From contig JAQBZB010000030.1 in NCBI GenBank assembly GCA_027622275.1, forward strand, positions 1 to 47,751: a DNA stretch of 47,751 bases. The letters run 5' to 3'. The notes beneath the pieces were generated by a model. That model was not told the DNA's origin. It ran no database searches and worked only from the letters and a program-made list of their open reading frames with translations. This document shows positions 6,918 to 16,115 of this stretch, piece after piece (position 1 is the stretch's first letter; each line of letters opens with the position of its first letter). This DNA is from Planctomycetota bacterium (GTDB lineage: Bacteria; Planctomycetota; Planctomycetia; Pirellulales; Pirellulaceae). The translations under genes were made by a program, and so were the position numbers.

Positions 6918-9329
6918 GTGGAAAAGCGTTTCGTTGTGTTTCTTGGGCTGTCGCTCGGCATTTTGGTCGGGTACAGCATGTTGTCGCGGATGTTCTTTCC
7001 AGCGCCACCCGTCGCGGAAAAGAAGGACGATGTTGCAGCTGCCGGCAATCCCGCTGATCAAGGAGACGAAGGGAACGAGGCGGCTCCCGATGAACCTGCG
7101 GCACCCACGCAACCAACCGCTGAAGAACCCACGACCGTCCAGGACAATCCGGAACCCGAGCCGGCGACTCCCGCCGAAAACCAACAACGCTGGGAGACAT
7201 TCGGTTCTTATGCAGCGAGCAGCGGGCAATCGCTGTTGGTGACCTTCAATAGCAAAGGGGCCGCCATCGAACGCGTCGAGCTGACGACGCGCGATGCGAA
7301 CGGCAAACTCAAGTATCGAAACCTCGAAGACAAGAGCGGCTATCTCGGCAACCTCGCTCTGACCGTTCGACTCGCGGGCGGTTGTACCGTGAACGTCGTG
7401 GGGGACGGCACTCCTGCCGCGTTGGCCGGTCTACAACGCGGCGATGTGCTACTTGCCGTCGATGGTGCGCCGCTCAGCGAACCATTCGAGTTGCAGCAAG
7501 CCCTGTCGATGAAAAAGCCTGGTGAGTCACTCACTTTACAGATCGAGCGTCCCGGCTCGACGCCGCCCGCCGAGTTATCGCTCACCGCAACGCTGGATGT
7601 CCGCCCGCTCGAACTGATCCGCCCCGAGCCGCTTCACGTCGATGAGGTCATCCCGCATCCGCTCTCGTTCCTGATGTCATTGACCGAGAAGAAGGGGGCG
7701 ACCTCCGTCGAGAGCGATTCACCTTCGGAGAAGAATTGGTCCATTGAACAAATCAACGAGGGTATCGTCGAGTGCCGCCTGCGGCTTGGGCAAACCGCCG
7801 CTTCCAGTGAGCCGCTCGAACTTGTCAAACGATTCCGACTAGGCACGTCGGAAGACCTCCTGACAGAAGAAGACCTGACGACTGCCCAAGACTCAGAGAC
7901 CGCCGCGCCACCCCGCGCCTACCACGTCGACATGGAACTGGAGTTGCACAACGGCTCCGAATCGAAACGCCAGCTCGCGTATTCGCTCACCGGTCCGACT
8001 GGGTTGCCGCTGGAAGGTTGGTGGTATTCGGCAAAGATTCACCGGGAGTGGTTCGCAGGAGCGGGAGCGAGGGACGTCTTAATCAAAACCGGCGGCGGCG
8101 ATCCACGCATCATCGGCTGCCCCGCACTGTACAAGCTTGCGAAGAAGAGTCCGGATGCTCGAGAAGAAGTTCTGTTTGGTGAAGGTGAGAAATCCGAAGA
8201 GTCTGGTGTCGAGTACATCGCTGTAGATACCCAGTTCTTCGCGGCCGCACTACAACCGTTTGCGCCTGATGGTTCGATCGGCTATCAGTTCCAACGTGCA
8301 GAGGCCTTCGCCTTGGGGGACGTCACCAAGCAGCCGAAAGGCTACAGTCGCACGACGGATGTGAGTTTCAAGTTGGACAGCCCACCAATCACTCTCGAAG
8401 GAAACACCAGCCATAAGCAAGCGTTTCGCATTTACCTCGGTCCGAAAGATCCGCAAGTCCTCGAACCTTATGCACTTGACAACGTCGTCTACTACGGCAC
8501 GTTTCGGTGGATCTCGAAGATCCTGCAACGAATCTTGCACTTCTTCTACGGCATCGTTGGCAACTACGGGATCGCGATCATTTTGCTAACCGTGGTCGTT
8601 CGCGGATGCATGTTCCCGCTCGGACGCAAGGTCGCGAAGAACGCGGCGATGATGCAAGAACTGGCTCCCGAGATGCGGAAGCTGACCGAGAAGTACAAGG
8701 GCGACATGGAGAAACGCTCCAAGGCTCAGCAGGAGCTGTTCCGTAAGCACAACTACAATCCGTTTGGCGGCTGTTGGATGATGTTTCTTCAGCTGCCGAT
8801 TTTCCTCGGGTTGTATCGCTGCATCGCGGTCGATATCGAATTGCGGCAAGCCGCGTTGATTCCCGGCCTTGAATGGTGTTCGAATCTCGCCGGTCCAGAT
8901 ATGGTGTTGTATTGGAAGAGTTTCATGCCGAACTTTCTGGTCGCCGAATCGGGCATGCTCGGTCCCTACCTGAATGTATTACCGTTGATCACAGTCAGTC
9001 TATTCCTCCTCCAACAAAAACTCTTCACGCCGCCCGCGACCGACGAGCAATCGCGAATGCAACAAAAGATGATGAAGTACATGACGGCGTTCATGGGCGT
9101 CTTGTTCTTCAAGGTGGCCAGTGGATTGTGTCTGTATTTCATCGCGTCGAGTCTGTGGGGCGTGGCGGAACGCAAGTTGGTTCCCAAGCCAAAGGTGAAT
9201 CTCTCGGGAGGCACGAGTGGCGGCGGGGGCGGCAACCCACCGCCACCGCCGAAGAAGACACCGCCGGCCGGTTCGAACGGCGTCGAAGAGAAGAAGGCGG
9301 CTCGCAAGAAGCGAAACAAGGCGCGATAG
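6918..9329 (+). CDS. yidC: Membrane protein insertase YidC with an inserted PDZ domain
   Basis: YidC/Oxa1 insertase, 803 residues. It places membrane proteins in the inner membrane alone or with SecYEG. The first membrane helix is at residues 5-27. An Ala/Pro/Glu-rich linker follows to about 100. Then comes the periplasmic domain, into which a PDZ-like module is inserted at about 150-230 (GTPAALAGLQRGDVLLAVDG). The C-terminal core starts near 530. The groove arginine is R561 in LLTVVVRGCMFPL, followed by the long cytoplasmic hairpin and a last helix ending near LWGVAERK. The tail is Gly/Pro- and Lys/Arg-rich, as in YidCs that bind ribosomes. The start is GTG. The usual rpmH-rnpA neighbours are absent. 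The enzyme call is firm; the PDZ call rests on its GLQRGDVLLAVDG motif. Confidence 0.93.
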   Translation: MEKRFVVFLGLSLGILVGYSMLSRMFFPAPPVAEKKDDVAAAGNPADQGDEGNEAAPDEPAAPTQPTAEEPTTVQDNPEPEPATPAENQQRWETFGSYAASSGQSLLVTFNSKGAAIERVELTTRDANGKLKYRNLEDKSGYLGNLALTVRLAGGCTVNVVGDGTPAALAGLQRGDVLLAVDGAPLSEPFELQQALSMKKPGESLTLQIERPGSTPPAELSLTATLDVRPLELIRPEPLHVDEVIPHPLSFLMSLTEKKGATSVESDSPSEKNWSIEQINEGIVECRLRLGQTAASSEPLELVKRFRLGTSEDLLTEEDLTTAQDSETAAPPRAYHVDMELELHNGSESKRQLAYSLTGPTGLPLEGWWYSAKIHREWFAGAGARDVLIKTGGGDPRIIGCPALYKLAKKSPDAREEVLFGEGEKSEESGVEYIAVDTQFFAAALQPFAPDGSIGYQFQRAEAFALGDVTKQPKGYSRTTDVSFKLDSPPITLEGNTSHKQAFRIYLGPKDPQVLEPYALDNVVYYGTFRWISKILQRILHFFYGIVGNYGIAIILLTVVVRGCMFPLGRKVAKNAAMMQELAPEMRKLTEKYKGDMEKRSKAQQELFRKHNYNPFGGCWMMFLQLPIFLGLYRCIAVDIELRQAALIPGLEWCSNLAGPDMVLYWKSFMPNFLVAESGMLGPYLNVLPLITVSLFLLQQKLFTPPATDEQSRMQQKMMKYMTAFMGVLFFKVASGLCLYFIASSLWGVAERKLVPKPKVNLSGGTSGGGGGNPPPPPKKTPPAGSNGVEEKKAARKKRNKAR

Positions 9330-9383
9330 CGAAGGTCCAAATCGTCGCGCGAGTTGTCCTACGACAAAACTGGACCACGACGC

Positions 9384-11369
9384 CTACTCGTAGCGGACTT
9401 TGTCTTCGCCAACCAAACGAACTAAGTCCGGCAAATCGTAGACTTCGAGAGCACCGTGGATCACGCTGTCGAGTTGGCCTTGAGGAAGCGATTGCTTGAC
9501 GACAGACGACCAATCGCGTGGCGTGTTGCGTAGCGTGACGGACGCAAACAACTCGGGGCGAAGGGCAGCGGCGTGAATCGCGACGATGCCGGCTTGGCCG
9601 ACGCCGACGAGATGGACGCGGCGAGGCTTGTCTTCAGGCTTCTGATAGTAGGCGACAAAGTGCCCGGCGGCTAAGGCGTCTTCGACACGCAGACCAAGCA
9701 ACGGTTTGCCCAAGAGATAGGCAAGGTAGTAGGTCTTCCAATCCGTTAGCAACTCGTCACGCTTTCCGGACGCGGTTTCGCCTTGTCCCCGTAAATCGAT
9801 TGAAACGACGGCGTAGCCATCGCCGACCAGTTGCTCGATCGGGCCATCCGGTTCGGAATCGCCGAGCTTGCCGTCGTCATGCAGATACAAGTAGGCGTCG
9901 TCCTGTGGTGATTGGGGGTGGAATGTTAACCCAGGCAGTGGCACACCCGAGTCCGTCCGCAGAATCAACCGGTCGATGTGATATTCGTCCCGTTGAATGC
10001 GGCCGGCGTCTTTAAACTTCGGTGGTTTAAGCGCTTCCTTGCGACGCACACCCGCTCGCTCTCGAATGTTCTCCACCATCACTTCTCGCGGCTCTGCCTC
10101 CCATAGATTCTGCCGCTGCGTGGCGAGCTGTGCTTGGCGTTCAGCGTTCAAGTCGAAGACCGATCTCTCATCAGGCATGTGCAGAACTTGTCCCGACGGC
10201 GTGCATAGCAAGTCGGCAGGCGAACGTGTTGTCAACTCGGCGATCGGCACAACTTCGTCGCGATCGAGCAACCAACGTTTCATCCAATGCGCGATCGTTG
10301 CGAGATTCTGCGGTTGGACACCGTGGCTCCCTTCGATCTCGACAAGATCGACCCGTTCCGGATAGCCCAGCCGCCCGTAGATGCGTTTCGCCTGGCGATA
10401 GTTGTCCCACGCTCCTTGATAGTCAAAGAAGTCGCCTGTGGTCGCACTGATCAACGTTGGGCGAGGTGCTCGCATCAGCACATAGTCAGGCTGATCGAGA
10501 CCGAACGCAATTTGGCCAAAGATATTCTGCTCGGCGTCCTGCGGGCCGATGGTTTCGATCAAACGCCGAAACGTCGTCAGGTAACACGCGGGTGCAGCGC
10601 AAGTCACTCGCTCGTCCAATGCCATGACATAGCTCGTCAATGTCCCGCCACCTGAACAACCGGTGTAGCCGATTCTCGCGGGATCAATTTCGGGGCGGCT
10701 GACGAGATAATCGATCGACCGCATCCCGTCCCAGACGCGATAGGTGGCCGTGTTGCGTCCGACAAGCGTCGAACCGACACCAATTAAGAAATGCTCGGTG
10801 GTCGTGCCCGAGTACTTCGGGTTACCTGTGTCATCGAGAATCTGCGACCGCTCGCCTTGTCCGATCGGGTCGAAGCACAACGCCGCCATGCCTTGTTTGG
10901 CCATCATGATGCCGAAGCGTTGGTTATAGTCCGCCGTCTTTCCGGTTCGGCTGTGGCCGCTGGAAACCACAACACCGGGAAACGGTCCATCGCCATCCGG
11001 TACGTAAAGATTCGCCGTGACGTGATGCTGCGGCTGGCTTTCGTAGATCACGTTCTCGATGCGGTAGCCGTCAGCTTGGATCGTGCGGACGGTTCTTGCG
11101 TTCAACGGGGTCCGCTCGGGGAAGCCGCCGAGTTGTTTCGTGAAGAATTCTCGCAACCGTTGTTGATACGCTTGAATCTGCTCGGGAGTTTTCAGCTGTT
11201 CATAGGTCTCGCTCCGTCGATCCAACGCCGCGTACGCTTCTTGTTGCAAGTGGGAATACAGCGAGGTCGACGCGCGCTCGCTATCCGGAAGGCAAGTCAG
11301 TTCGTCGGCTTGTGCAAACGAACAAAGCATGGCAACTGCGGCGAGCAGCGAGAGATAGATGCGGTTCAT
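9384..11369 (-). CDS. Secreted two-domain alpha/beta hydrolase (acetyl xylan esterase-like)
   Basis: 661 residues with a signal peptide (residues 1-21, cleavage near SFAQA). The first half is an alpha/beta hydrolase like planctomycete acetyl-xylan-esterase/dienelactone-hydrolase relatives. It has an oxyanion-type VVVSSGHSRTGK stretch, a nucleophile elbow GCSGGG with S239, a candidate acid D313 (TTGDFFD) and H349 (GSHGVQ). The second half, from about 450, repeats the fold (VVSIDLRGQGET, then HLVGVGQAG), but its elbow has Gln in place of Ser, so that domain looks catalytically dead. Its role is probably deacylation of plant or algal polysaccharides outside the cytoplasm. It converges on yidC with a 54-bp gap. 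Confidence 0.8.
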   Translation of the reverse strand: MNRIYLSLLAAVAMLCSFAQADELTCLPDSERASTSLYSHLQQEAYAALDRRSETYEQLKTPEQIQAYQQRLREFFTKQLGGFPERTPLNARTVRTIQADGYRIENVIYESQPQHHVTANLYVPDGDGPFPGVVVSSGHSRTGKTADYNQRFGIMMAKQGMAALCFDPIGQGERSQILDDTGNPKYSGTTTEHFLIGVGSTLVGRNTATYRVWDGMRSIDYLVSRPEIDPARIGYTGCSGGGTLTSYVMALDERVTCAAPACYLTTFRRLIETIGPQDAEQNIFGQIAFGLDQPDYVLMRAPRPTLISATTGDFFDYQGAWDNYRQAKRIYGRLGYPERVDLVEIEGSHGVQPQNLATIAHWMKRWLLDRDEVVPIAELTTRSPADLLCTPSGQVLHMPDERSVFDLNAERQAQLATQRQNLWEAEPREVMVENIRERAGVRRKEALKPPKFKDAGRIQRDEYHIDRLILRTDSGVPLPGLTFHPQSPQDDAYLYLHDDGKLGDSEPDGPIEQLVGDGYAVVSIDLRGQGETASGKRDELLTDWKTYYLAYLLGKPLLGLRVEDALAAGHFVAYYQKPEDKPRRVHLVGVGQAGIVAIHAAALRPELFASVTLRNTPRDWSSVVKQSLPQGQLDSVIHGALEVYDLPDLVRLVGEDKVRYE

Positions 11370-11736
11370 AACGGCGTCTCAATCAAGGAGGAAAGTGAAG
11401 GAAGAAACTCACATGGATCATGATACTCGGAAGGCCATCGTGCGTTCCATCCATGCGCGAGGGCTTCTCGCTGTGTGGCACCGACGATATCATGGCATCG
11501 TTCGATCGTTACCCCGGATTATTCATGAACCGGTCAGCATTCTTCAAAATATACGTTTGTGAAGCGAGTTACGGCTACGTTGCCAAAAACACCGCGCAAA
11601 TCAGCCGCCACGCGCTAGCGTGCGGTTCTCTCGAACTTCGCGAGAACCGCAGGCTAGCGCCAGGCGGCTGATGAATAATCCGGGTTAAGTGTACGGAAAT
11701 CGCCGCCCGGCAAGCGGTAGCGGACAAGGATGGCTG
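11370..11736. other. Intergenic region between divergent esterase and SNF2 genes
   Basis: Contains the start regions of both divergent genes and the MITE-like element at 11508-11689. An AAGGAGG at 11384-11390 lies some 20 bases before an ATG at 11413. The 49-codon frame that follows runs into the element and resembles nothing known. Confidence 0.6.
11508..11689. mobile_element. MITE-like element with 19-bp terminal inverted repeats
   Basis: The left end 11508-11526 (GTTACCCCGGATTATTCAT) matches the complement of the right end 11671-11689 at 17 of 19 positions. Inside lies a second, larger palindrome around 11607-11669 whose arms contain CAGCCGCC, the GCTAGCG core and GCGGTTCTC. The 182-bp unit encodes nothing. 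Its internal GCTAGCG core links it to the inverted repeat at 4906-4978. No clear target-site duplication is visible. Confidence 0.55.
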
Positions 11737-14454
11737 ATGAGTATCGTACTGGCATTCACACCGACGGGGCGTCTCACGGCCATCGAATCGTCTCGTGTGC
11801 AGGTGACTCTGCTGGACGTTGACGCTGTCGACAATGTCGACAGACGGATCACCAAAGTCGCCAAGGCTTTCACCTCGTCGCCAGCGGAAGGATTGTTCAC
11901 GCTGGCGACGGAAAAGTTTGACGCAACGCTCGCCCCGTCGTTGGTCTACTGGCGTTCTTTCGCTGGCCGCTACTTGACCGAGTTGTGCCATGCGGCGGAC
12001 CCGAGCCTCAGTGCAACTCCTGCTCCTGAAGCGACGGAACTCGATACCATCGTGCGAAGCGCGCCGCCGATGCAAGGTGCCGAATACCTCACGAGCGATG
12101 CGCTGGCCGACGTTTGGTCACAGCTCGATACGTGGGTGCGTGCCGAGGGAGCGGCTTTCGAAGGTGGCTTGGCAGGTTTCCTGGAACGCCGCGCCCCGCT
12201 GTGGCATCAGGTTGGGCGAGTCTGTTTTCACTTGGCCGAGAACCGTCGCGATCCCGAGTATCCATTTGCATTTCTGGCGACGTACTCACCGACGGTCACG
12301 GCGAGTTCACGCGTTCAGTACCAGCCGCTCAGCAACGCGTTGCGGGAATACAGCGGCCAGCGGGACAAGAAGACGCTGATCAACCTTCTTTCGCCCGTGC
12401 ATGTCGCCTCGCAGCGCAGCGAGTTCGCGCGGGAGTTGATTGAATCGGGGGACATCTATCAGCCGCTCGCGTGGACGCCGCCTCAAGCCTATCGCTTTCT
12501 CAAGGAAGTGCCGCTGCTCGAAGACAGTGGGATTCTGGTGCGGCTGCCCGATTGGTGGAAGAAGCGGCCGCGACCGCGCGTTAGCGTGACGATCGGTGAT
12601 AACCAACAGAAGCGGTTCGACGCTCAAGGAATGCTGGACTTTCAGATCCGGTTGGCGCTCGGCGATCAGGAACTGACGGCAGACGAGTGGCGAGAATTGA
12701 TGGCGGCCGATGACGGGTTGGTGCTGCTGCGTGGGCAATGGGTCGAGGTTAACGGCGAGCGTCTGAGTGAAGTCCTGGAGCATTGGAAGCAGGTGGAAGC
12801 ACATGCCTCTGACGGATTGTCGTTCGTCGAAGGGATGCGGCTGCTGGCCGGTGCGCCGAAAGATCTGGCCGACGACGATTCGGGGCTCGACGAGCAGCGA
12901 GACTGGTCGTTCGTGCAGGCCGGCGACTGGCTGGGGAAGCTGCTCGCGGACTTGCGTCGTCCAGAGCAACTTGAAGAATCCGATCCAGGCTCAACGTTGA
13001 AGACAACGCTCCGTCCGTACCAGCAGACGGGCGTCAGTTGGCTGTCGTTTTTGTCGAGTCTGGGGCTGGGAGCTTGCCTGGCCGACGACATGGGACTTGG
13101 GAAGACGATTCAGATTCTGGCACTGTTGCTCGTGCTGAAGAAGAATCAGAAACAACGAAGTAAGCCATCGCTGTTGGTGCTGCCCGCTTCGCTGCTCGCC
13201 AATTGGAAGTCGGAAATTGAAAAATTTGCTCCGACACTAAGAGCCGCGTTTGTCCATCCGTCCGAAATGCCGGCGGACGAGTTGACTCGCATCGCCAAAC
13301 AACCGGAACGCGAACTGCGCGATGTGGACGTCGTGCTGACAACTTATGGCATGTTGCTGCGACAAACGTGGTTGCTCGATCTTCAGTGGCAACTAGTGGT
13401 CTTGGACGAAGCACAAGCGATCAAGAACCCGGCGGCCCGGCAGACTAAATCCGTCAAGCGAGTGAAGGCCGATGCGCGAATTGCATTGACGGGAACGCCG
13501 ATCGAGAACCGCTTGTCGGACCTCTGGTCACTGTTCGACTTTCTTTGTCCGGGACTATTAGGCTCGCAGAAGAAGTTCAAGGAGTTCGTGAAGCGTCTGG
13601 ACGCTCGCAAGCAGGACAACCGCTACGCACCGCTTCGCAGCCTGGTCCAGCCCTACATCCTGCGACGCATGAAGACCGACAAACGGATCATCTCCGACTT
13701 GCCGGACAAGATCGAGGTCCGAGCTTTCTGTGGACTGAGCAAACGCCAAGCGGCCCTGTACACCAAGCTCGTGAAAGAACTGTCCGACGCGCTGAAGGGG
13801 CTCGATGGAATCAAACGACGCGGCTTAGTCCTCGCTTATCTGATGCGGTTCAAGCAACTCTGCAATCACCCCAGCCAACTGACCTCGGACGGCGGCTTCG
13901 AACCAAAGGATAGCGGCAAATTTCTGCGGCTGGCCGAGATCTGCGACGAGATTGCGTCGCGACAAGAGAAAGCGTTGATCTTCACTCAATTCCGCGAGAT
14001 GACCGAGCCGCTAGCAGGTTACCTCTCGACCGTGTTCGACCGTCTGGGGTTGGTGTTGCACGGCGGAACCGCAGTCAAGCAGCGCAAGAAACTGGTCGAC
14101 CAATTCCAGTGCGACGACGGCCCGCCATTTTTTATTCTGTCTTTGAAAGCGGGTGGCACGGGGCTGAATCTGACAGCGGCGTCGCACGTCGTTCACTTCG
14201 ACCGCTGGTGGAACCCGGCCGTCGAGAACCAAGCGACCGACCGGGCCTTTCGGATCGGCCAGCGGCGCAATGTACTCGTTCACAAATTCGTCTGTAGCGG
14301 TACGATTGAAGAGAAGATCGACGCCTTGATCCAGGAGAAGACACAACTGGCCACCGACCTGCTGGAAGGAGGAGGGGAGAAGTTGCTGACGGAGATGAGT
14401 GACAAGGATCTGCTCAAACTCGTCTCGCTCGACGTGGAACGGGCGGGCGCGTGA
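11737..14454 (+). CDS. SNF2-family DEAD/DEAH-box helicase (SWI2/SNF2, bacterial type)
   Basis: 905 residues. The N-terminal 430 residues are the bacterial SNF2-associated region. The ATPase follows: Walker A DDMGLGKT with K456, Walker B DEAQ at 557-560, LTGTPIENRLSDLWSLFDF, and motif VI QATDRAFRIGQ starting at 832. Such enzymes translocate on duplex DNA and displace bound proteins; no nuclease domain is present. An upstream ATG at 11689 lies inside the terminal repeat of the MITE-like element, so the ATG at 11737, with AAGGA about 8 bases upstream, is preferred. The SWIM-domain gene 71 bp downstream is a frequent partner of bacterial SNF2 genes. Confidence 0.92.
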   Translation: MSIVLAFTPTGRLTAIESSRVQVTLLDVDAVDNVDRRITKVAKAFTSSPAEGLFTLATEKFDATLAPSLVYWRSFAGRYLTELCHAADPSLSATPAPEATELDTIVRSAPPMQGAEYLTSDALADVWSQLDTWVRAEGAAFEGGLAGFLERRAPLWHQVGRVCFHLAENRRDPEYPFAFLATYSPTVTASSRVQYQPLSNALREYSGQRDKKTLINLLSPVHVASQRSEFARELIESGDIYQPLAWTPPQAYRFLKEVPLLEDSGILVRLPDWWKKRPRPRVSVTIGDNQQKRFDAQGMLDFQIRLALGDQELTADEWRELMAADDGLVLLRGQWVEVNGERLSEVLEHWKQVEAHASDGLSFVEGMRLLAGAPKDLADDDSGLDEQRDWSFVQAGDWLGKLLADLRRPEQLEESDPGSTLKTTLRPYQQTGVSWLSFLSSLGLGACLADDMGLGKTIQILALLLVLKKNQKQRSKPSLLVLPASLLANWKSEIEKFAPTLRAAFVHPSEMPADELTRIAKQPERELRDVDVVLTTYGMLLRQTWLLDLQWQLVVLDEAQAIKNPAARQTKSVKRVKADARIALTGTPIENRLSDLWSLFDFLCPGLLGSQKKFKEFVKRLDARKQDNRYAPLRSLVQPYILRRMKTDKRIISDLPDKIEVRAFCGLSKRQAALYTKLVKELSDALKGLDGIKRRGLVLAYLMRFKQLCNHPSQLTSDGGFEPKDSGKFLRLAEICDEIASRQEKALIFTQFREMTEPLAGYLSTVFDRLGLVLHGGTAVKQRKKLVDQFQCDDGPPFFILSLKAGGTGLNLTAASHVVHFDRWWNPAVENQATDRAFRIGQRRNVLVHKFVCSGTIEEKIDALIQEKTQLATDLLEGGGEKLLTEMSDKDLLKLVSLDVERAGA

Positions 14455-14525
14455 TCATAGCAAGAGTGGTTAAACAGCGAATCGCTTAAAAAACATTACC
14501 CGAGAGTTAACGGAGTAACGACACC

Positions 14526-15464
14526 ATGGGACGCTACGGATACGGTTACAGTGACGATTGGAAACCCTATGTTTCGGTCGCCCAGCGACGGCGTAACGCT
14601 GCGAAGGAACTGGAATCTCTTCGCAAGAAAGGCCTGGACGTCCAGCCCGTTGCGATCGATGGCCGCAAGATTGCGAAGACTTTCTGGGGCGCAGCCTGGT
14701 GCGACCATTTGGAATCGTTTAGCGACTACAGCAACCGCTTGCCACGCGGCAGAACGTATGTACGAAACGGCTCGGTTTGCCATTTGGGAATCGCACAAGG
14801 AGACATTGATGCGCGCGTTTCCGGATCGGAACTCTACACGGTCCGGATTCAAATCAAAGAATTGGCGAAACCCAAGTGGCTCACCATCAAACAGCGCTCC
14901 GCTGGCCAGATCGGTTCGCTGCTGGAACTGCTCCAAGGGAAGCTCTCGGATCAGGTGATGCAGATCGTCACCGATCGCGCGGAAGGCTTGTTCCCGCTGC
15001 CGAAAGAAATCTCGTTCCGTTGCGACTGTCCTGATTCGGCCGGCATGTGTAAGCACATCGCGGCCGTCATGTATGGCATCGGCGCACGGTTGGACACGAG
15101 TCCCGAGTTGTTGTTCACGCTGCGCGGCGTCAATCACGAAGAACTGATCGCGGTCGACGCCGAAGCCGCCGTCTCGGCCGCCACCACGTCCGGCAAGTCC
15201 AAGCGACTCGCCGCCAGCGAGTTGTCCGACGTCTTCGGAATCGACCTTGCATCCACCGATGAATCAAGTACCAATGCCGCCGGCGCGCCGACAACGAAGA
15301 AACGTAAGCGAGTAGCGACGAAGAGCTCTGAAACAAAGAAGCCCCGTTCGAAGAAGGTAACGAAGAAAAAGGCAACCAATCGCAAGAAGAAGTCGCCGAC
15401 GAAGGCACCGCTTGTAGGCGAGGGAATTGCGGAGCGGAAGGCCGTCAAGAAGAAAAAGAAATAG
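14526..15464 (+). CDS. SWIM zinc-finger protein with histone-H1-like tail
   Basis: 312 residues. The SWIM signature CxCx6CxH is at 166-177 (CDCPDSAGMCKH) and should bind zinc. Residues 1-160 match the domain that usually precedes SWIM in these SNF2-linked proteins (FWGAAWCDHLESFSDYSNRLPRGR at about 53-76). From about 235 the protein is a disordered basic tail rich in Lys, Thr and Ser, ending in KKKKK, like eukaryotic histone H1 or the AlgP/Hc1 tails, and it probably binds DNA without sequence preference. The ATG at 14526 begins MGRYGYGYSDDWKPYV, typical of the family. It is likely cotranscribed with the SNF2 gene. Confidence 0.85.
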   Translation: MGRYGYGYSDDWKPYVSVAQRRRNAAKELESLRKKGLDVQPVAIDGRKIAKTFWGAAWCDHLESFSDYSNRLPRGRTYVRNGSVCHLGIAQGDIDARVSGSELYTVRIQIKELAKPKWLTIKQRSAGQIGSLLELLQGKLSDQVMQIVTDRAEGLFPLPKEISFRCDCPDSAGMCKHIAAVMYGIGARLDTSPELLFTLRGVNHEELIAVDAEAAVSAATTSGKSKRLAASELSDVFGIDLASTDESSTNAAGAPTTKKRKRVATKSSETKKPRSKKVTKKKATNRKKKSPTKAPLVGEGIAERKAVKKKKK

Positions 15465-15475
15465 ACCGCTTCTCA

Positions 15476-16078
15476 ATGCATGAAAGACCGATGCCGACTC
15501 CGTCTCGCAGACGCTGGTTTCGATTCAGCTTGCGGTCTGCACTGATCGCAATTGCATTACTGTCGTTGATACTGGCCTGCATCGGCAATCTTCTCCACGT
15601 CTATTACGCCGAGCAACGGGTTGCGACCGAGATTCAGAATGCAGGAGGTGGTTTCGAGACGAGTCTCTTCGGCCACATGCCTTCCGATAGTCTGAACGGT
15701 TGGGAAGAAGGCCCCAGATTGTTTCACTGGGTTGTCTTTGTGAGGCTGAGCGGTACCGATATAGGCGACAAAAAGCTCGCCCGTCTTCAACTGCGTCGTT
15801 TTACGCATCTACAGTCCCTGTCGTTCGGCTACGACGCCGTGTTTGGTATCGACGGTCCGAAATGGGAGGCCATGCCAGCACCAATCACAGATGAAGGGCT
15901 CACCCACTTGCCGCCGTTTCCGAAGCTGCGATCCCTAAACCTTTGGGATCTGCCGATCGGCGATTCGGGATTGGAAGGCCTTGGACGGAAGGCTATATGC
16001 TGTCATCGCTTCGCGATTGGGAATCATCGCAAATTCAAAACCGCGCGCCCGGGACTATTGAATCATCGCGTGAGTTAA
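15476..16078 (+). CDS. Membrane-anchored LRR-like protein, apparently cut short
   Basis: 200 residues. The beginning RRRWFRFSLRSALIAIALLSLILACIG is the basic patch plus single membrane helix found on many planctomycete proteins of unknown role. Residues 95-165 contain leucine-rich-repeat-like turns (LTHLPPFPKLRSLNLWDLPIGDSGLEGLG). After about residue 167 the pattern stops abruptly and the remaining 33 residues (KAICCHRFAIGNHRKF and so on) look like out-of-frame translation. The gene is therefore probably a truncated remnant of a longer LRR protein. It follows the SWIM gene by 11 bp. Confidence 0.55.
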   Translation: MHERPMPTPSRRRWFRFSLRSALIAIALLSLILACIGNLLHVYYAEQRVATEIQNAGGGFETSLFGHMPSDSLNGWEEGPRLFHWVVFVRLSGTDIGDKKLARLQLRRFTHLQSLSFGYDAVFGIDGPKWEAMPAPITDEGLTHLPPFPKLRSLNLWDLPIGDSGLEGLGRKAICCHRFAIGNHRKFKTARPGLLNHRVS

Positions 16079-16115
16079 CATCGTGGGGCGGCCTTCGTGC
16101 TGCTACAATGCCTTC

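Noticed and set aside
11359-11562. Small open frame on the plus strand with an AAGGAGG upstream of an ATG at 11413
   Set aside because: The product of about 49 residues resembles nothing and its end is formed by the MITE-like element. The Shine-Dalgarno spacing is too long.
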